This document shows, piece after piece, positions 45,640 to 55,231 of a stretch of DNA of 64,000 nt. Source of the stretch: Candidatus Nitrospira neomarina (lineage in GTDB: Bacteria; Nitrospirota; Nitrospiria; Nitrospirales; UBA8639); contig NZ_CP116968.1 of NCBI RefSeq assembly GCF_032051675.1, positions 930,001 to 994,000 on the forward strand. The letters are read 5' to 3'. Every line of letters begins with the position of its first letter. Positions within the stretch are counted from its first letter, which is position 1. The notes beneath the pieces were generated by a model, which worked only from the letters and a program-made list of their open reading frames with translations, was not told where the DNA came from and did no database searches. The position numbers and the translations under genes were made by a program.

Positions 45640-47571
45640 TTAATTTTTGCCTTTATCAACTTCTTCAAATTCTGCATCTACAACTTTTTCCTCACTGCCA
45701 GCGCTTTCACCGCCAGTGGTCCCAGGGCCGTCTTCTGGTCCAGAGCCGCTGGCAGAGGCATCCGTAGAAGCCTTTTTGTACATTTCCTCTGCTAATTTAT
45801 GAGAGGCGGTGGTGAGGTTTTGCATGGCGGTTTTAATCGCTTCGAGGTCCGTTCCCTCCATAGCTTTACGAAGTGCGTCTACCGCCTCGGTGATATTGGA
45901 CTTTTCCGTTTCCTCAATCTTGTCTCCATGTTCGCTCAAATTCTTTTCTGTACTATAAATAAGGGTATCGGCTTGATTCTTGACTTCGACCAATTCCCGT
46001 TTCTTTTTGTCTTCTTCGGTATGACTTTGAGCTTCCTTAACCAAACGCTCAACTTCTTCCTTACTTAATCCGCTAGATGCCGTGATCTTGATTGATTGTT
46101 CTTTTTGCGTGGCCATATCTTTGGCAGAGACATGCACAATGCCATTAGCGTCGATATCAAATGTGACTTCAACTTGCGGAACACCCCTTGGTGCCATCGG
46201 AAGACCCACTAAATCAAACTGTCCCAATAGTTTATTGTCATTGGCCATTTCCCGCTCACCTTGGAAGACTCTGATGGTTACGGCAGTTTGATTGTCGGCG
46301 GCGGTTGAAAAAATTTGACTCTTTTTGGTGGGGATGGTGGTGTTGCGTTCGATGAGTTTCGTGAAGATTCCCCCCAAGGTTTCGATGCCGAGTGAAAGCG
46401 GGGTGACATCCAATAACAGGACATCCTTCACATCTCCCTTGAGGACTCCACCCTGAATGGCCGCACCGATTGCCACGACTTCATCAGGATTCACTCCACG
46501 GTGGGGTTCCTTTCCAAAGAATTGCTTAACTCGTTCAATCACTTTCGGCATCCGAGTCATTCCACCGACCAAGACAATTTCATTGATGTCGCTGGTGGTC
46601 ATATCAGCATCGGCAAGAGCTTTTTTGCAAGGTTCGATTGTTCGCTCAATTAAATCATTCACCAATTGCTCGTATTTTGACCTGGTGAGTTTAAGTACCA
46701 AATGTTTTGGTCCACTGGCATCGGCGGTGATAAAGGGTAAGTTTATTTCGGTTTCTTGGGAGGAGGAAAGCTCGATTTTTGCCCGTTCGGCTGCTTCTTT
46801 CAGTCGTTGCAGGGCCATTCGATCATTCCGTAAATCGATTCCTTGATCTTTTTTAAATTCTTCAACCAACCAATCCATGACCCGAAGATCAAAGTCGTCT
46901 CCGCCCAAAAAGGTATCACCATTTGTGGATTTGACTTCAAAGACTCCTTCTCCGATTTCCAGAATGGAAACGTCAAAGGTTCCACCACCGAGATCGTAGA
47001 CCGCGATACGTTCATCTTTTTTCTTGTCGAGTCCATAGGCGAGTGATGCTGCAGTCGGCTCATTAATAATGCGCAAGACATTTAGGCCCGCGATCTTCCC
47101 TGCGTCCTTGGTAGCCTGGCGTTGGCTATCATCAAAATAGGCTGGGACCGTAATGACAGCATCCGTCACTTTTTCTCCTAAATAATCTTCAGCGGTTTGC
47201 TTCATTTTCTGAAGGATCATGGCTGAAACTTCTGCCGGACTATAACTTTTCCCTCGAATGATGACGTGGGCATCCCCATTAGCACCTTCGGCCGTTTTAT
47301 AGGATAGCCGGTTTGAGGCATTTTTGACCTCGGAAGAAGAATACTTTCTTCCCATCAAACGTTTCACCGAATAAATAGTGTTTTCCGGATTGGTTATGGC
47401 TTGCCGTTTGGCAATCTGTCCGACCAATCGTTCGTCCTTATCGGTCAAAGCCACCACCGAAGGGGTGGTTCGTCCGCCTTCTGAATTGGCAATGACCGTT
47501 GGGTCTCCACCGCTCATGACGGCCACGCAAGAATTTGTTGTTCCTAAGTCGATTCCAATAATTTTGCTCAT
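45640..47571 (-). CDS. dnaK: molecular chaperone DnaK
   Basis: The product is 643 residues. The HSP70 signatures are [31 protein letters not shown] and [13 protein letters not shown]-type [16 protein letters not shown], followed by the substrate-binding domain and a Gly/Ser-rich lid ending in acidic residues ([14 protein letters not shown]). The start overlaps the grpE stop by four bases (ATGA). ATP-dependent folding chaperone. Confidence 0.98.
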   Translation of the reverse strand: MSKIIGIDLGTTNSCVAVMSGGDPTVIANSEGGRTTPSVVALTDKDERLVGQIAKRQAITNPENTIYSVKRLMGRKYSSSEVKNASNRLSYKTAEGANGDAHVIIRGKSYSPAEVSAMILQKMKQTAEDYLGEKVTDAVITVPAYFDDSQRQATKDAGKIAGLNVLRIINEPTAASLAYGLDKKKDERIAVYDLGGGTFDVSILEIGEGVFEVKSTNGDTFLGGDDFDLRVMDWLVEEFKKDQGIDLRNDRMALQRLKEAAERAKIELSSSQETEINLPFITADASGPKHLVLKLTRSKYEQLVNDLIERTIEPCKKALADADMTTSDINEIVLVGGMTRMPKVIERVKQFFGKEPHRGVNPDEVVAIGAAIQGGVLKGDVKDVLLLDVTPLSLGIETLGGIFTKLIERNTTIPTKKSQIFSTAADNQTAVTIRVFQGEREMANDNKLLGQFDLVGLPMAPRGVPQVEVTFDIDANGIVHVSAKDMATQKEQSIKITASSGLSKEEVERLVKEAQSHTEEDKKKRELVEVKNQADTLIYSTEKNLSEHGDKIEETEKSNITEAVDALRKAMEGTDLEAIKTAMQNLTTASHKLAEEMYKKASTDASASGSGPEDGPGTTGGESAGSEEKVVDAEFEEVDKGKN

Positions 47572-48173
47572 ACGTGTATTCCTCCCTCTTCACCGGATTC
47601 TTCAGTCGAACCAGGTTCTGTCAGTTCTGATTTTTCTTTCGCCACGCTTACCATAGCCGGACGTAAAATGCGATCGTGCAATAAATATCCTTTTTGAAAT
47701 TCCTCGATGACCGTGTTCGGCTCCATGTTTTCCGATTCCACCTGGGTCACTGCTTGATGAATAGCAGGATCAAAGGAGTTTCCTGTGGTGCTTAGTTGTC
47801 GAACGCCAACTTTGCCCACGGTTTCAAGAAATTGTTTGTGGGTAAGCTCTACCCCCTCTAGTAATGGGCCACTCGTTCCTGCATCTTTCGCGCATTGAAT
47901 GGCTCGCTCAAGGTTATCAATAATAGGAAGTAAATTTTTCAATAATGATTCATTGCCAAATCGAATAGAATCGTTCTGATCCCGCTGGGCCCGGCGTTTG
48001 TAGTTTTCAAATTCTGCGGCCAGGCGCAAATATTTATCTTGAAAAATTTGAAGTTCTTCTTCTGGCGTTCCGCCATTTTCAGAAGCACTTTCTGATGTGT
48101 CCCCGGTCGAATGTTCTTGAGGACTGACTTCTTCTGTAGTCACTTCTCCAGTAGTTTCCTCTGTTGAGGACAT
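47568..48173 (-). CDS. grpE: nucleotide exchange factor GrpE
   Basis: The product is 201 residues. A disordered Glu/Thr/Ser-rich N-terminus leads to the GrpE coiled coil ([20 protein letters not shown]) and the C-terminal head with [10 protein letters not shown] and [18 protein letters not shown]. It releases ADP from DnaK. The ATG at 48173 has AAAGG seven bases upstream; longer forms at 48203 and 48230 lack a site. No hrcA precedes it, and no CIRCE element (TTAGCACTC…GAGTGCTAA) was found. Confidence 0.95.
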   Translation of the reverse strand: MSSTEETTGEVTTEEVSPQEHSTGDTSESASENGGTPEEELQIFQDKYLRLAAEFENYKRRAQRDQNDSIRFGNESLLKNLLPIIDNLERAIQCAKDAGTSGPLLEGVELTHKQFLETVGKVGVRQLSTTGNSFDPAIHQAVTQVESENMEPNTVIEEFQKGYLLHDRILRPAMVSVAKEKSELTEPGSTEESGEEGGIHV

Positions 48174-48251
48174 GGTTTTACCTTTTCCCGATTGTTGCGT
48201 CATAAATGACCAGTAAGAAGAGAGAGACATTTCAAATTGCTTATGGCAAGT

Positions 48252-48279
48252 TAGATAGTCACTTCATCTGGCAAGTCAA
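48252..48279 (-). promoter_or_regulatory. candidate promoter of grpE-dnaK-dnaJ
   Basis: On the minus strand TTGACT (48274-48279) and TATCTA (48252-48257) are separated by 16 bases, resembling a sigma-70 promoter with a strong -35 and a poor -10. It is about 80 bases upstream of the grpE start. A heat-shock-specific element is not evident. Confidence 0.3.
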
Positions 48280-48341
48280 CCCATCTTCTTAAATTTCTTA
48301 TGATTTTTGGTTAAGCTAAAGTAATTAGAATCCGGAATAAG

Positions 48342-49118
48342 TTATCCACAGGAATGATTCATGCGATCATAGAGAAGCTTTAAGCCTTCTAATGTGAGGT
48401 TGGGCCTAACCTCCTGAATAGTGTGCGAAATGGGAACAATTGTTTGGGCCAACCCGCCAGTCGCGATGACAAGTGGGGATTCTCCGATTTCCTGTTGAAT
48501 TCTCCTCACGATTTCATCAACCAATCCAGCATATCCATACATGATTCCTGCCTGGATACTGGAAGTCGTATCTTTGCCAATCACGGATGCCGGGATAACC
48601 AATTCAACTTTTGGAAGCTTTGCTGTTTTGGTGTGTAGGGTATCTGCTGCGCTTTTTAAGCCAGGGGCAATGGTTCCACCTAGGTACTCGCCTTGTTGAG
48701 TGACGATACAAAATGTGGTCGCGGTCCCAAAATCCACAATAATCAGATATCGTCGATACCGGGCAAATGCTGCAGCCGCATTGACGAGACGGTCTGTTCC
48801 GATTTCCTCTGGATTACTGTACCGGAGGAGGAGACCATGAGGACATGCGCTAGTGACGATTAAAGGTTGTTGTCCGAATAATGATTGGGCCAACATGTCG
48901 AAAATATGTGTGAGAGGGGGGACCACACTAGTGACAATACAGCCTGAGATGTCTTCTGGCAGGATTTTATGAAATTGAAGGAGGGAACGAAGAATGATGC
49001 TATATTCATCAGGAGTCTTGGAATGGTCGGTGGATAAGCGCCAGTGTGAGATCAGGTTGCTGTCCTGGAAAACCCCACAGACAATTTGTGAGTTTCCAAT
49101 GTCGATGGCTAAAAGCAT
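48342..49118 (-). CDS. coaX: type III pantothenate kinase
   Basis: The product is 258 residues of the ASKHA fold: LLAIDIGNSQIVCGVF at the N-terminus, EIGTDRLVNAAAAFARY, LIIVDFGTATTFCIV, GGTIAPGLKSAADTLHTKTAKLPKV and VIATGGLAQTI. It phosphorylates pantothenate, the first step of CoA synthesis. Last gene of the valS-nadC-birA-coaX series; AAGGAG lies about 12 bases before the ATG. Confidence 0.95.
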   Translation of the reverse strand: MLLAIDIGNSQIVCGVFQDSNLISHWRLSTDHSKTPDEYSIILRSLLQFHKILPEDISGCIVTSVVPPLTHIFDMLAQSLFGQQPLIVTSACPHGLLLRYSNPEEIGTDRLVNAAAAFARYRRYLIIVDFGTATTFCIVTQQGEYLGGTIAPGLKSAADTLHTKTAKLPKVELVIPASVIGKDTTSSIQAGIMYGYAGLVDEIVRRIQQEIGESPLVIATGGLAQTIVPISHTIQEVRPNLTLEGLKLLYDRMNHSCG

Positions 49119-49164
49119 AAAAAAAGGTCACTCCTTGTAGCAGTTATTCAAAGATGGGTCATGG

Positions 49165-49983
49165 TTAGGCGGTTGTGCGAAGATGAAGGATTTCGCCGGA
49201 ATGAATATCTCGCATTCTAGCTGATTGATCGTTTGAGTCCGAAGGGGAAGGAATGAGTCGGAGTTGGCCATCTTCTCCTATGGAATGAGCCAGCCCCTGG
49301 AGTTGGCTTCCATCAGGAAACCGAACCTGAATTGTTTGTCCAATGGTGACACACCAATGTGTGTATTCCACAAGATAAGACAGAGGCCCGTTGGCCCTCA
49401 GGTTTTCCCAGTTTTTTTCCAGTGATGCGATCACCTTCATGATGAGCTCTTCTCTGTCCACAGCACAATGACAATGGATCTGCAGAGAAGTCGCGCTCGT
49501 TTGAAGTTCTGAAGGAAATTCCGATGGCGTGAGGTTTACGTTAATCCCAAATCCGATTACCACGCAGAAATGGTGTTTTGGATTCCGAAAGGAATCACAT
49601 AAAATGCCACCCAATTTACGTCCTCCAATTAATAAGTCATTGGGCCACTTTAGATCGATACGCATAGATGTCTGTTGTTCCAGTGCCTGGGCAATGGCCA
49701 CTCCGGCCATGAGAGGAACCCATCCTAAATATTGAATGGGTGTCTCATGGACAAAAAGGAGAGATCCGTAAATATTGGACTTGCCTGGGGAAAACCAAGA
49801 CCGATCTAATCGACCTCGTCCCGCGATTTGTCTGTCGGCCAGAATGACAGTTCCAGAAAGTGCTTGGGTCTTGGCTTTTTCCACTGCAAACGCATTGGTT
49901 GAATCTAATTCATCAAAAATATAAAGGGTATCGCCAAATTTTTTTGAGGGGAGAAGGGCGGCTAGTTTTGTGGAGGATAGCAC
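49165..49983 (-). CDS. birA: biotin-[acetyl-CoA-carboxylase] ligase
   Basis: The product is 272 residues. Catalytic motifs: LDSTNAFAVEKAK, the biotin-binding GRGRLDRSWFSPGKSNIYGSLLF, and LKWPNDLLIGGRKLGGILCD, followed by the C-terminal SH3-like domain. There is no N-terminal helix-turn-helix, so it is a monofunctional ligase rather than a BirA-type repressor. It biotinylates carboxylase carrier proteins. It lies 32 bases after nadC. Confidence 0.95.
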   Translation of the reverse strand: MLSSTKLAALLPSKKFGDTLYIFDELDSTNAFAVEKAKTQALSGTVILADRQIAGRGRLDRSWFSPGKSNIYGSLLFVHETPIQYLGWVPLMAGVAIAQALEQQTSMRIDLKWPNDLLIGGRKLGGILCDSFRNPKHHFCVVIGFGINVNLTPSEFPSELQTSATSLQIHCHCAVDREELIMKVIASLEKNWENLRANGPLSYLVEYTHWCVTIGQTIQVRFPDGSQLQGLAHSIGEDGQLRLIPSPSDSNDQSARMRDIHSGEILHLRTTA

Positions 49984-50015
49984 TGGTTAGTCAGGGGGTT
50001 AGAGGAAAACCAGTC

Positions 50016-50924
50016 TCATGATTGGCGCTTTTGAGGACGTCTTTTTGTTCGGAGAGGAACGATCTCCATGGAGAGGTCCATGGATGGGGCGGAATGTGTG
50101 AGTGCCCCAATCGAGATGAAATCCGGTCCGGCTTCTGCCATATCTCGAACATTGTCCAAGGTCATACCTCCCGATACTTCCACTAGGGCCTGCTTTTGGA
50201 TGATGTCAATGGCCTGTCTGACACGATTGGGGGTCATGTTATCCAATAAAAGGACATCGGCTTTTCCCTTCAAGGCCTGTCGGACCTGCGCAATTGTTTC
50301 GACTTCCACGCAAATTTGAAGGCCATGCGGGGCATGTTGCCTGGCCCATAAACAAGTCTGGGTGATGTTCATCCGTTGGGATGCCATAACCATCAAGTGA
50401 TTATCTTTAATGAGAATGCCGTCATGGAGTGAGAAGCGATGATTTTTACCCCCGCCAAGGCGGACGGCCCATTTTTCTAAGGCCCGGAGTCCCGGCGTTG
50501 TTTTTCGTGTGTCCACTAAAGCGACTGGAAAATCACGAACAGCCTCACAGAACCGATGGGTGAGCGTGCTAATTCCCGAAAGCCGTTGGAGGAAATTCAG
50601 GGCGATTCGTTCGCCTTGAAGGAGCGATTGCGCCTTTCCTTTTATGCTCAGGATAGTGGTTGACGGGCGCACCATGTTTCCATCGCCAGCATGAGTGGTA
50701 AGTTCAAGGGTTGAATCGACTGACTGAAAAACTTCCCTGGCAACGGCCACACCTGCCACGATCATGTGGGCTTTTGCGATGATGTCGGCGCGAGCTAATA
50801 GAGTTGGTGGAATGAGAAGGGTTGAGGTCAGGTCTCCGTAGGCAAGGTCCTCTTCCAGCGCAGCGCTGATTACGCGCCGGATGGAGAAAAGGGGAGGAGG
50901 CGAGGCGAGAGAGGATGCACCCAT
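50016..50924 (-). CDS. nadC: nicotinate-nucleotide pyrophosphorylase (quinolinate phosphoribosyltransferase)
   Basis: The product is 302 residues. N-terminal EDLAYGDLTSTLL, then NFLQRLSGIST, DTRKTTPGLRALEKWAVRLGGGKNHRFSLHDGILIKDNH, VEVETIAQVRQAL, LLDNMTPNRVRQ and VEVSGGMTLDNVRDMAEAGPDFISIGALTHS. It makes NaMN from quinolinate in NAD synthesis. Its ATG overlaps the valS stop by one base (TGATG). The C-terminal tail is basic. Confidence 0.96.
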   Translation of the reverse strand: MGASSLASPPPLFSIRRVISAALEEDLAYGDLTSTLLIPPTLLARADIIAKAHMIVAGVAVAREVFQSVDSTLELTTHAGDGNMVRPSTTILSIKGKAQSLLQGERIALNFLQRLSGISTLTHRFCEAVRDFPVALVDTRKTTPGLRALEKWAVRLGGGKNHRFSLHDGILIKDNHLMVMASQRMNITQTCLWARQHAPHGLQICVEVETIAQVRQALKGKADVLLLDNMTPNRVRQAIDIIQKQALVEVSGGMTLDNVRDMAEAGPDFISIGALTHSAPSMDLSMEIVPLRTKRRPQKRQS

Positions 50925-53707
50925 CAGGTCGTCATCGAAACCAGTTGTTGTTCGGTCATATTCAGAATTCCCAACTCATCGATCAGCTTGGTACGGCGGT
51001 CTTCTGATTCCTGAATTACGGAAGGCTCCGCTTTCTGCCTGAATTCAGAAGAGGATAACCGACTGCCAAGGCGCTGCACTTCCTTCTCTTTTTCTCCTAT
51101 TTGTTTCTGAATTTTTTTGACTACTTCATGAAGGTCAATCTCATTGGGAACCGGGATGCCAATGGTGCTGAAATGACCAGAAGGCAATTGTAATGTACGG
51201 AGAGAAGGGATGCCCTGGTCTGTGATGACCGATGAGCGGAGAATTGACTCGATATAGGGCGCAAGAAAGGTCAGAATGGCCGTGTCATTGACCTCGGTGC
51301 TCGCTCCATAGATCGAAGGAGTTTGAGCGGAGGAAATATTCAGGAAGGCTCGCCCGGTTCTTGCCGTGTTGACGAACGCTTGGAGAAATAAAAAAGCCTG
51401 TTCGGCTTCCGCATTGACCCATTCCGGTTTTGCAGAAGGAAAGGGTTGCGTCATGATTGATGGCCCTTCGTGCGGGAAGGATTGCCATATTTCTTCGGTA
51501 ATAAATGGCATCACAGGATGTAACAGCCGTTGGATGATTTCAAATGATTCCAAGAGTGTCTGGCGGGTGACCGGCGCGTCAGGATGGGTTTCCTGTTGGA
51601 GGCAGGGTTTGGCGAGTTCTATGAACCAATCACAATATTCATGCCAGATGAATTGATAGAGAGCAGAGGCGGCTTGATCAAAGCGATAGTCTTCAAAGGC
51701 ATTGCTCACTTCACGGATCGTATGGTTCAGTCGGCTGAGAATCCATCGATCTGGAAAAGGGCGGAACTCCGCTGCGAGTGATGACCGCGGTCCGTCCGCA
51801 TAAAGATGAATAAATCGTGCGGCATTCCAGAGCTTTGTGACAAAATTTCGATATCCTTCAATGCGTTCCTCGGCCAGTTTAATGTCCCGGCCAGGAGAGG
51901 CCATTGAGGCCAGGGTAAACCGCAGGGCATCCGTTCCATATTGGCGCATTTTGGTTAGGGGATCAATCACATTTCCTTTGGATTTGCTCATCTTCTGACC
52001 CTCCGCGTCTCGAACCAGGGCGTGAATGTACACATCACGGAATGGGACATCCCCAGTAAATTTCAGACCCATCATGATCATTCTGGCAACCCAAAAAAAG
52101 AGAATGTCCAGTCCGGTGACTAAGGTTGCTGTTGGGTAAAATGATTTAAAGTCTTCTGTGTCTTCCGGCCAACCGAGGGTAGAAAATGGCCAGAGGGACG
52201 ATGAAAACCAGGTATCCAATACATCAGGGTCTTGAAAAAGGTCGGTCCCGCCGCATGCTGGACAGGATTGTGGTGGAGTTCTCGAGACAATGGGTTGTGC
52301 ATCGGGGGTGATAAAGCAGCTCATTGTGATGTCGGAAGGAATCAAATTGTCGCTATGAGTTCCGCGAATCTGGCTAGTTTGGAGGAACTTGTCCTTGTTG
52401 CAGGTTCGACAGTACCAGGCGGGAATTTGATGTCCCCACCAGATTTGGCGAGATATGCACCAATCTTTGATCTGGCGCATCCAGCCCAGATAATTGTTTT
52501 TCCATCCATCGGGAATAATTCGAATGTTTCCGGTTTCGACCGCTTGGATGGCAGGAATTGCCAAAGGTTGGATTTTGACGAACCATTGGGGTGAAAGATA
52601 GGGTTCGACGACAGTTTTACATCGATAACATTTCCCGATGGCCATGGCGTGATCTTCAACCTTTAAGAGAAGTTCTTGTTTCTCCAGAGCTTCTATCACT
52701 ATGTTGCGGGCTTCCTGGACTGACTTGAGGTTGAGTATGGTTTGAAGTCTGGAGTCTGTTTGAGCTTCCTGAAGTCCTGATGGGCTCATTCGAGCTTGGA
52801 AATCGAGTATGGACAGGCGCGGAAGACCGTGTCGCTCGCCGGCTTCAAAGTCATTAAAGTCATGTGCAGGTGTAATTTTGACGGCTCCGGTTCCAAATTC
52901 CCGGTCAACTAATATTGGATCAGCTAAAATGGGAATGGTTCGTGTCGTCAACGGGACGCGAACTTCTTTGCCAATATACTGCTGATAGCGAGGGTCCTCA
53001 GGGTGGACAGCCACTGCGGTATCTCCCAGAACGGTCTCGGGTCTGGTGGTGGCCACCAGGAGGAATTGGGTTGGTTCGTCAGCGAGGAAATACTGAATGT
53101 GATAAAGCTTTCCCTTAATTGGTTCGTGCTCGACTTCAATGTCGGACAGGGCTGTCAGGCAGCGCGGGCACCAATTTATTAAACGTTCGCCTCGATAAAT
53201 AAGTCCTTCCTCGTACAGACGAACAAACACCTCTCGAACAGCCCGGGAAAGTCCTTCGTCCATGGTAAACCGAAGACGAGACCAATCGCAGGAGGCTCCT
53301 AACTGTTTTAATTGTTCGAGAATAGTATCTCCCGATTGGTGTCTCCACTTCCAGACCCGGTCGATGAAGGCCAAGCGCCCGACGTGCTCTCGTGACTGAC
53401 CTTCCTGCGCGAGTTGCCGCTCGACTACATTTTGGGTCGCAATCCCTGCATGGTCTGTCCCGGGAACCCAAAGAGTCTTTAGTCCCTGCATACGTCGCCA
53501 TCGAACGATAATGTCCTGGATGGTCGTATTGAGGGCATGGCCGATGTGGAGTGATCCGGTGACATTGGGCGGAGGAATGACCAGGCAAAATGATTGAGAT
53601 TGGTTTCCGAGGTCAGGCTGGAAGAGATTGTGCTCCATCCAATAGGACCCCCACCTCTGCTCGACTTCATGAGGATTGTAGGTTTTTTCTAACTGTGACG
53701 ATGACAT
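50924..53707 (-). CDS. valS: valyl-tRNA synthetase
   Basis: The product is 927 residues. HIGH-type motif PPNVTGSLHIGHALN, editing (CP1) domain with VATTRPETVLGDTAVAVHPED, KMSKS motif GQKMSKSKGNVIDP, anticodon-binding domain and a C-terminal coiled coil (VVKKIQKQIGEKEKEVQRL). A GTG at 53761 would add an 18-residue leader; the ATG at 53707 matches the usual start (KTYNPHEVEQRW), though neither has a strong site. First gene of valS-nadC-birA-coaX. Confidence 0.97.
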   Translation of the reverse strand: MSSSQLEKTYNPHEVEQRWGSYWMEHNLFQPDLGNQSQSFCLVIPPPNVTGSLHIGHALNTTIQDIIVRWRRMQGLKTLWVPGTDHAGIATQNVVERQLAQEGQSREHVGRLAFIDRVWKWRHQSGDTILEQLKQLGASCDWSRLRFTMDEGLSRAVREVFVRLYEEGLIYRGERLINWCPRCLTALSDIEVEHEPIKGKLYHIQYFLADEPTQFLLVATTRPETVLGDTAVAVHPEDPRYQQYIGKEVRVPLTTRTIPILADPILVDREFGTGAVKITPAHDFNDFEAGERHGLPRLSILDFQARMSPSGLQEAQTDSRLQTILNLKSVQEARNIVIEALEKQELLLKVEDHAMAIGKCYRCKTVVEPYLSPQWFVKIQPLAIPAIQAVETGNIRIIPDGWKNNYLGWMRQIKDWCISRQIWWGHQIPAWYCRTCNKDKFLQTSQIRGTHSDNLIPSDITMSCFITPDAQPIVSRTPPQSCPACGGTDLFQDPDVLDTWFSSSLWPFSTLGWPEDTEDFKSFYPTATLVTGLDILFFWVARMIMMGLKFTGDVPFRDVYIHALVRDAEGQKMSKSKGNVIDPLTKMRQYGTDALRFTLASMASPGRDIKLAEERIEGYRNFVTKLWNAARFIHLYADGPRSSLAAEFRPFPDRWILSRLNHTIREVSNAFEDYRFDQAASALYQFIWHEYCDWFIELAKPCLQQETHPDAPVTRQTLLESFEIIQRLLHPVMPFITEEIWQSFPHEGPSIMTQPFPSAKPEWVNAEAEQAFLFLQAFVNTARTGRAFLNISSAQTPSIYGASTEVNDTAILTFLAPYIESILRSSVITDQGIPSLRTLQLPSGHFSTIGIPVPNEIDLHEVVKKIQKQIGEKEKEVQRLGSRLSSSEFRQKAEPSVIQESEDRRTKLIDELGILNMTEQQLVSMTT

Positions 53708-53870
53708 ACTGTTGTTGATAGGGTGTTGGGAATTGGCAAAAAAAGTCTTCGATGTTATCACGGGCCCTACAGGCCCGCAATACGACCTCTTGTTCCTCCT
53801 ATGATGCCTGTGGTAAAAACAAATCCTATTAAAATTCTTAAAATTTTCAATTTACTCAGGAGAATAACCC

Positions 53871-53981
53871 ATGCCACGTGGTCGGCAAAAAGATCGTGAT
53901 CTGCGAAGAAAACATCGAAAAAACCAACAGCGGGTAAAAGGTTTAGAAGTGGCCCGGCGCGAAAAGGGCAAAAAGAAATAA
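53871..53981 (+). CDS. 36-residue highly basic protein
   Basis: The reading frame runs MPRGRQKDRDLRRKHRKNQQ and on to …ARREKGKKK, 16 of 36 residues being Arg or Lys. AGGAGA six bases or so upstream of the ATG makes it look genuine. Very small basic proteins with a similar RGRQKDxDLRRK start occur in several phyla and are uncharacterised; they may bind RNA or ribosomes, which is inferred from charge only. It is divergent from valS and lies 174 bases before the HAD gene. Confidence 0.6.
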   Translation: MPRGRQKDRDLRRKHRKNQQRVKGLEVARREKGKKK

Positions 53982-54155
53982 GAACCGGTTTTTTTGAGAC
54001 CGTGGTCTTCATTCCATAGAGCCTCATTTCTCTTCTTGAATTTCTATCCTTATGATTTTCGTTTGATCGAACGAACCTACAAGGTTTTTTGGGGGCAGAG
54101 GATAGGAGGTCATCGGCCCCTACCCCCATAATCCTCTTCTCTCCTCATTTATTGT

Positions 54156-54881
54156 ATGAGTTCCTCCCCCATAAAAGTCATTTTTTTTGATGCCGTAGGG
54201 ACTTTGTTTGATGTGAAGGGATCGGTAGGGGAGGTCTATTTAACGTATGCCAAAAAATACGGGGTCCCAGACACCGAACACACCCAACATGCATTGAATG
54301 CCGCATTCAAGCAAACCATGAAAGACATGCCTCTTCCGATTTTCTCGGTGGAGCGGCCGGAAAAACTCAAACAGTGCGAGCGGTTGTGGTGGTTTGATGT
54401 TGTGCATGCCGTTTTTTATCGAGTGGGGATGTTCGAAGGATTTGACGACTTTTTTGAGGAGGTATTCGAGGCGTTTGGGAAACCTATCCATTGGGAGCTG
54501 TTTCCTGAAACACTCGAAACATTAGCTGAATTGAAGGGGCAAGGCTTTGAACTCGGAATTATTTCCAATTTTGATAGTCGGTTTTTTCAGGTTTCGCGTG
54601 GGCTTGGTCTCAGCACGTTTTTTGATTCTGTGACCATTTCCAGTTTGGTCGGGTCTGCCAAGCCAGCCAAAAATATTTTTGCTCATGCCCTCAATGAACA
54701 TATGGTGATCCCTCAAGAAGCACTTCATGTGGGAGATCATCCTATTGAGGATTTCCAGGGGGCTCAACAGGCTGGTCTCCATGCCGTGTTGATTGATCGT
54801 TCAGCAAATAACCTTCCTCATCATCAGCAGACCCTTTCAAATTTGATTCAACTGTCTTCCTACGACCTCTTGCACCTCTAA
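54156..54881 (+). CDS. HAD-superfamily hydrolase (REG-2/HDHD3-like)
   Basis: The product is 241 residues. Motif I is FFDAVGTLFD (nucleophile Asp; the usual second Asp is Val), motif II ISNFDSRF, motif III Lys in SAKPAKNIF, motif IV HVGDHPIEDFQGA. A helical cap lies between residues 20 and 110. The D-x-V-G-T-L variant is characteristic of the REG-2-like subgroup, whose substrates are mostly unknown. The loss of the second Asp weakens the case for phosphatase activity. The ATG at 54156 has no strong ribosome binding site. Confidence 0.85.
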   Translation: MSSSPIKVIFFDAVGTLFDVKGSVGEVYLTYAKKYGVPDTEHTQHALNAAFKQTMKDMPLPIFSVERPEKLKQCERLWWFDVVHAVFYRVGMFEGFDDFFEEVFEAFGKPIHWELFPETLETLAELKGQGFELGIISNFDSRFFQVSRGLGLSTFFDSVTISSLVGSAKPAKNIFAHALNEHMVIPQEALHVGDHPIEDFQGAQQAGLHAVLIDRSANNLPHHQQTLSNLIQLSSYDLLHL

Positions 54882-55231
54882 AAGCCCACCCGGCATTCAA
54901 ATTTTTTACAACCTTCCCGAGTGCGAAATGAAAGCCATGTGCCCCCTGCCTTTCCCTAACCAACGGGTAAGTAAGAGGGTGAATTCTGAAAGGCCGAATG
55001 GCGGCCAGTAGTCAGGCACCAAGATCGCAAGGCCATCTTTCACGATACCAAAGAGCCTAAGAAGTCCGAAGACAATCAAAATGGGAAAACTTGACCATTT
55101 TGGCCATTCAGGTTACGGTTCATAATCAAAGTAAACCCCTTCTAGGCTGGTGCGGCCTTTTTTGACATGATGAACTTTTTCCAAGTGTGGAATCCGTAAG
55201 TTAATACTCCTTCGTCAAAAACACGAAGCCC
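54882..55231. other. 350-base gap, no gene seen
   Basis: It separates the HAD gene from the 7TM protein. A small hairpin, AGGC (about 55146) with GCCT, then a T-run at 55157-55162, could be a weak terminator on the plus strand. No RNA gene or open frame is supported. Confidence 0.4.

Noticed and set aside
48174-48341. Search for CIRCE element or hrcA upstream of grpE
   Set aside because: No TTAGCACTC/GAGTGCTAA inverted repeat and no hrcA gene are present in the leader.
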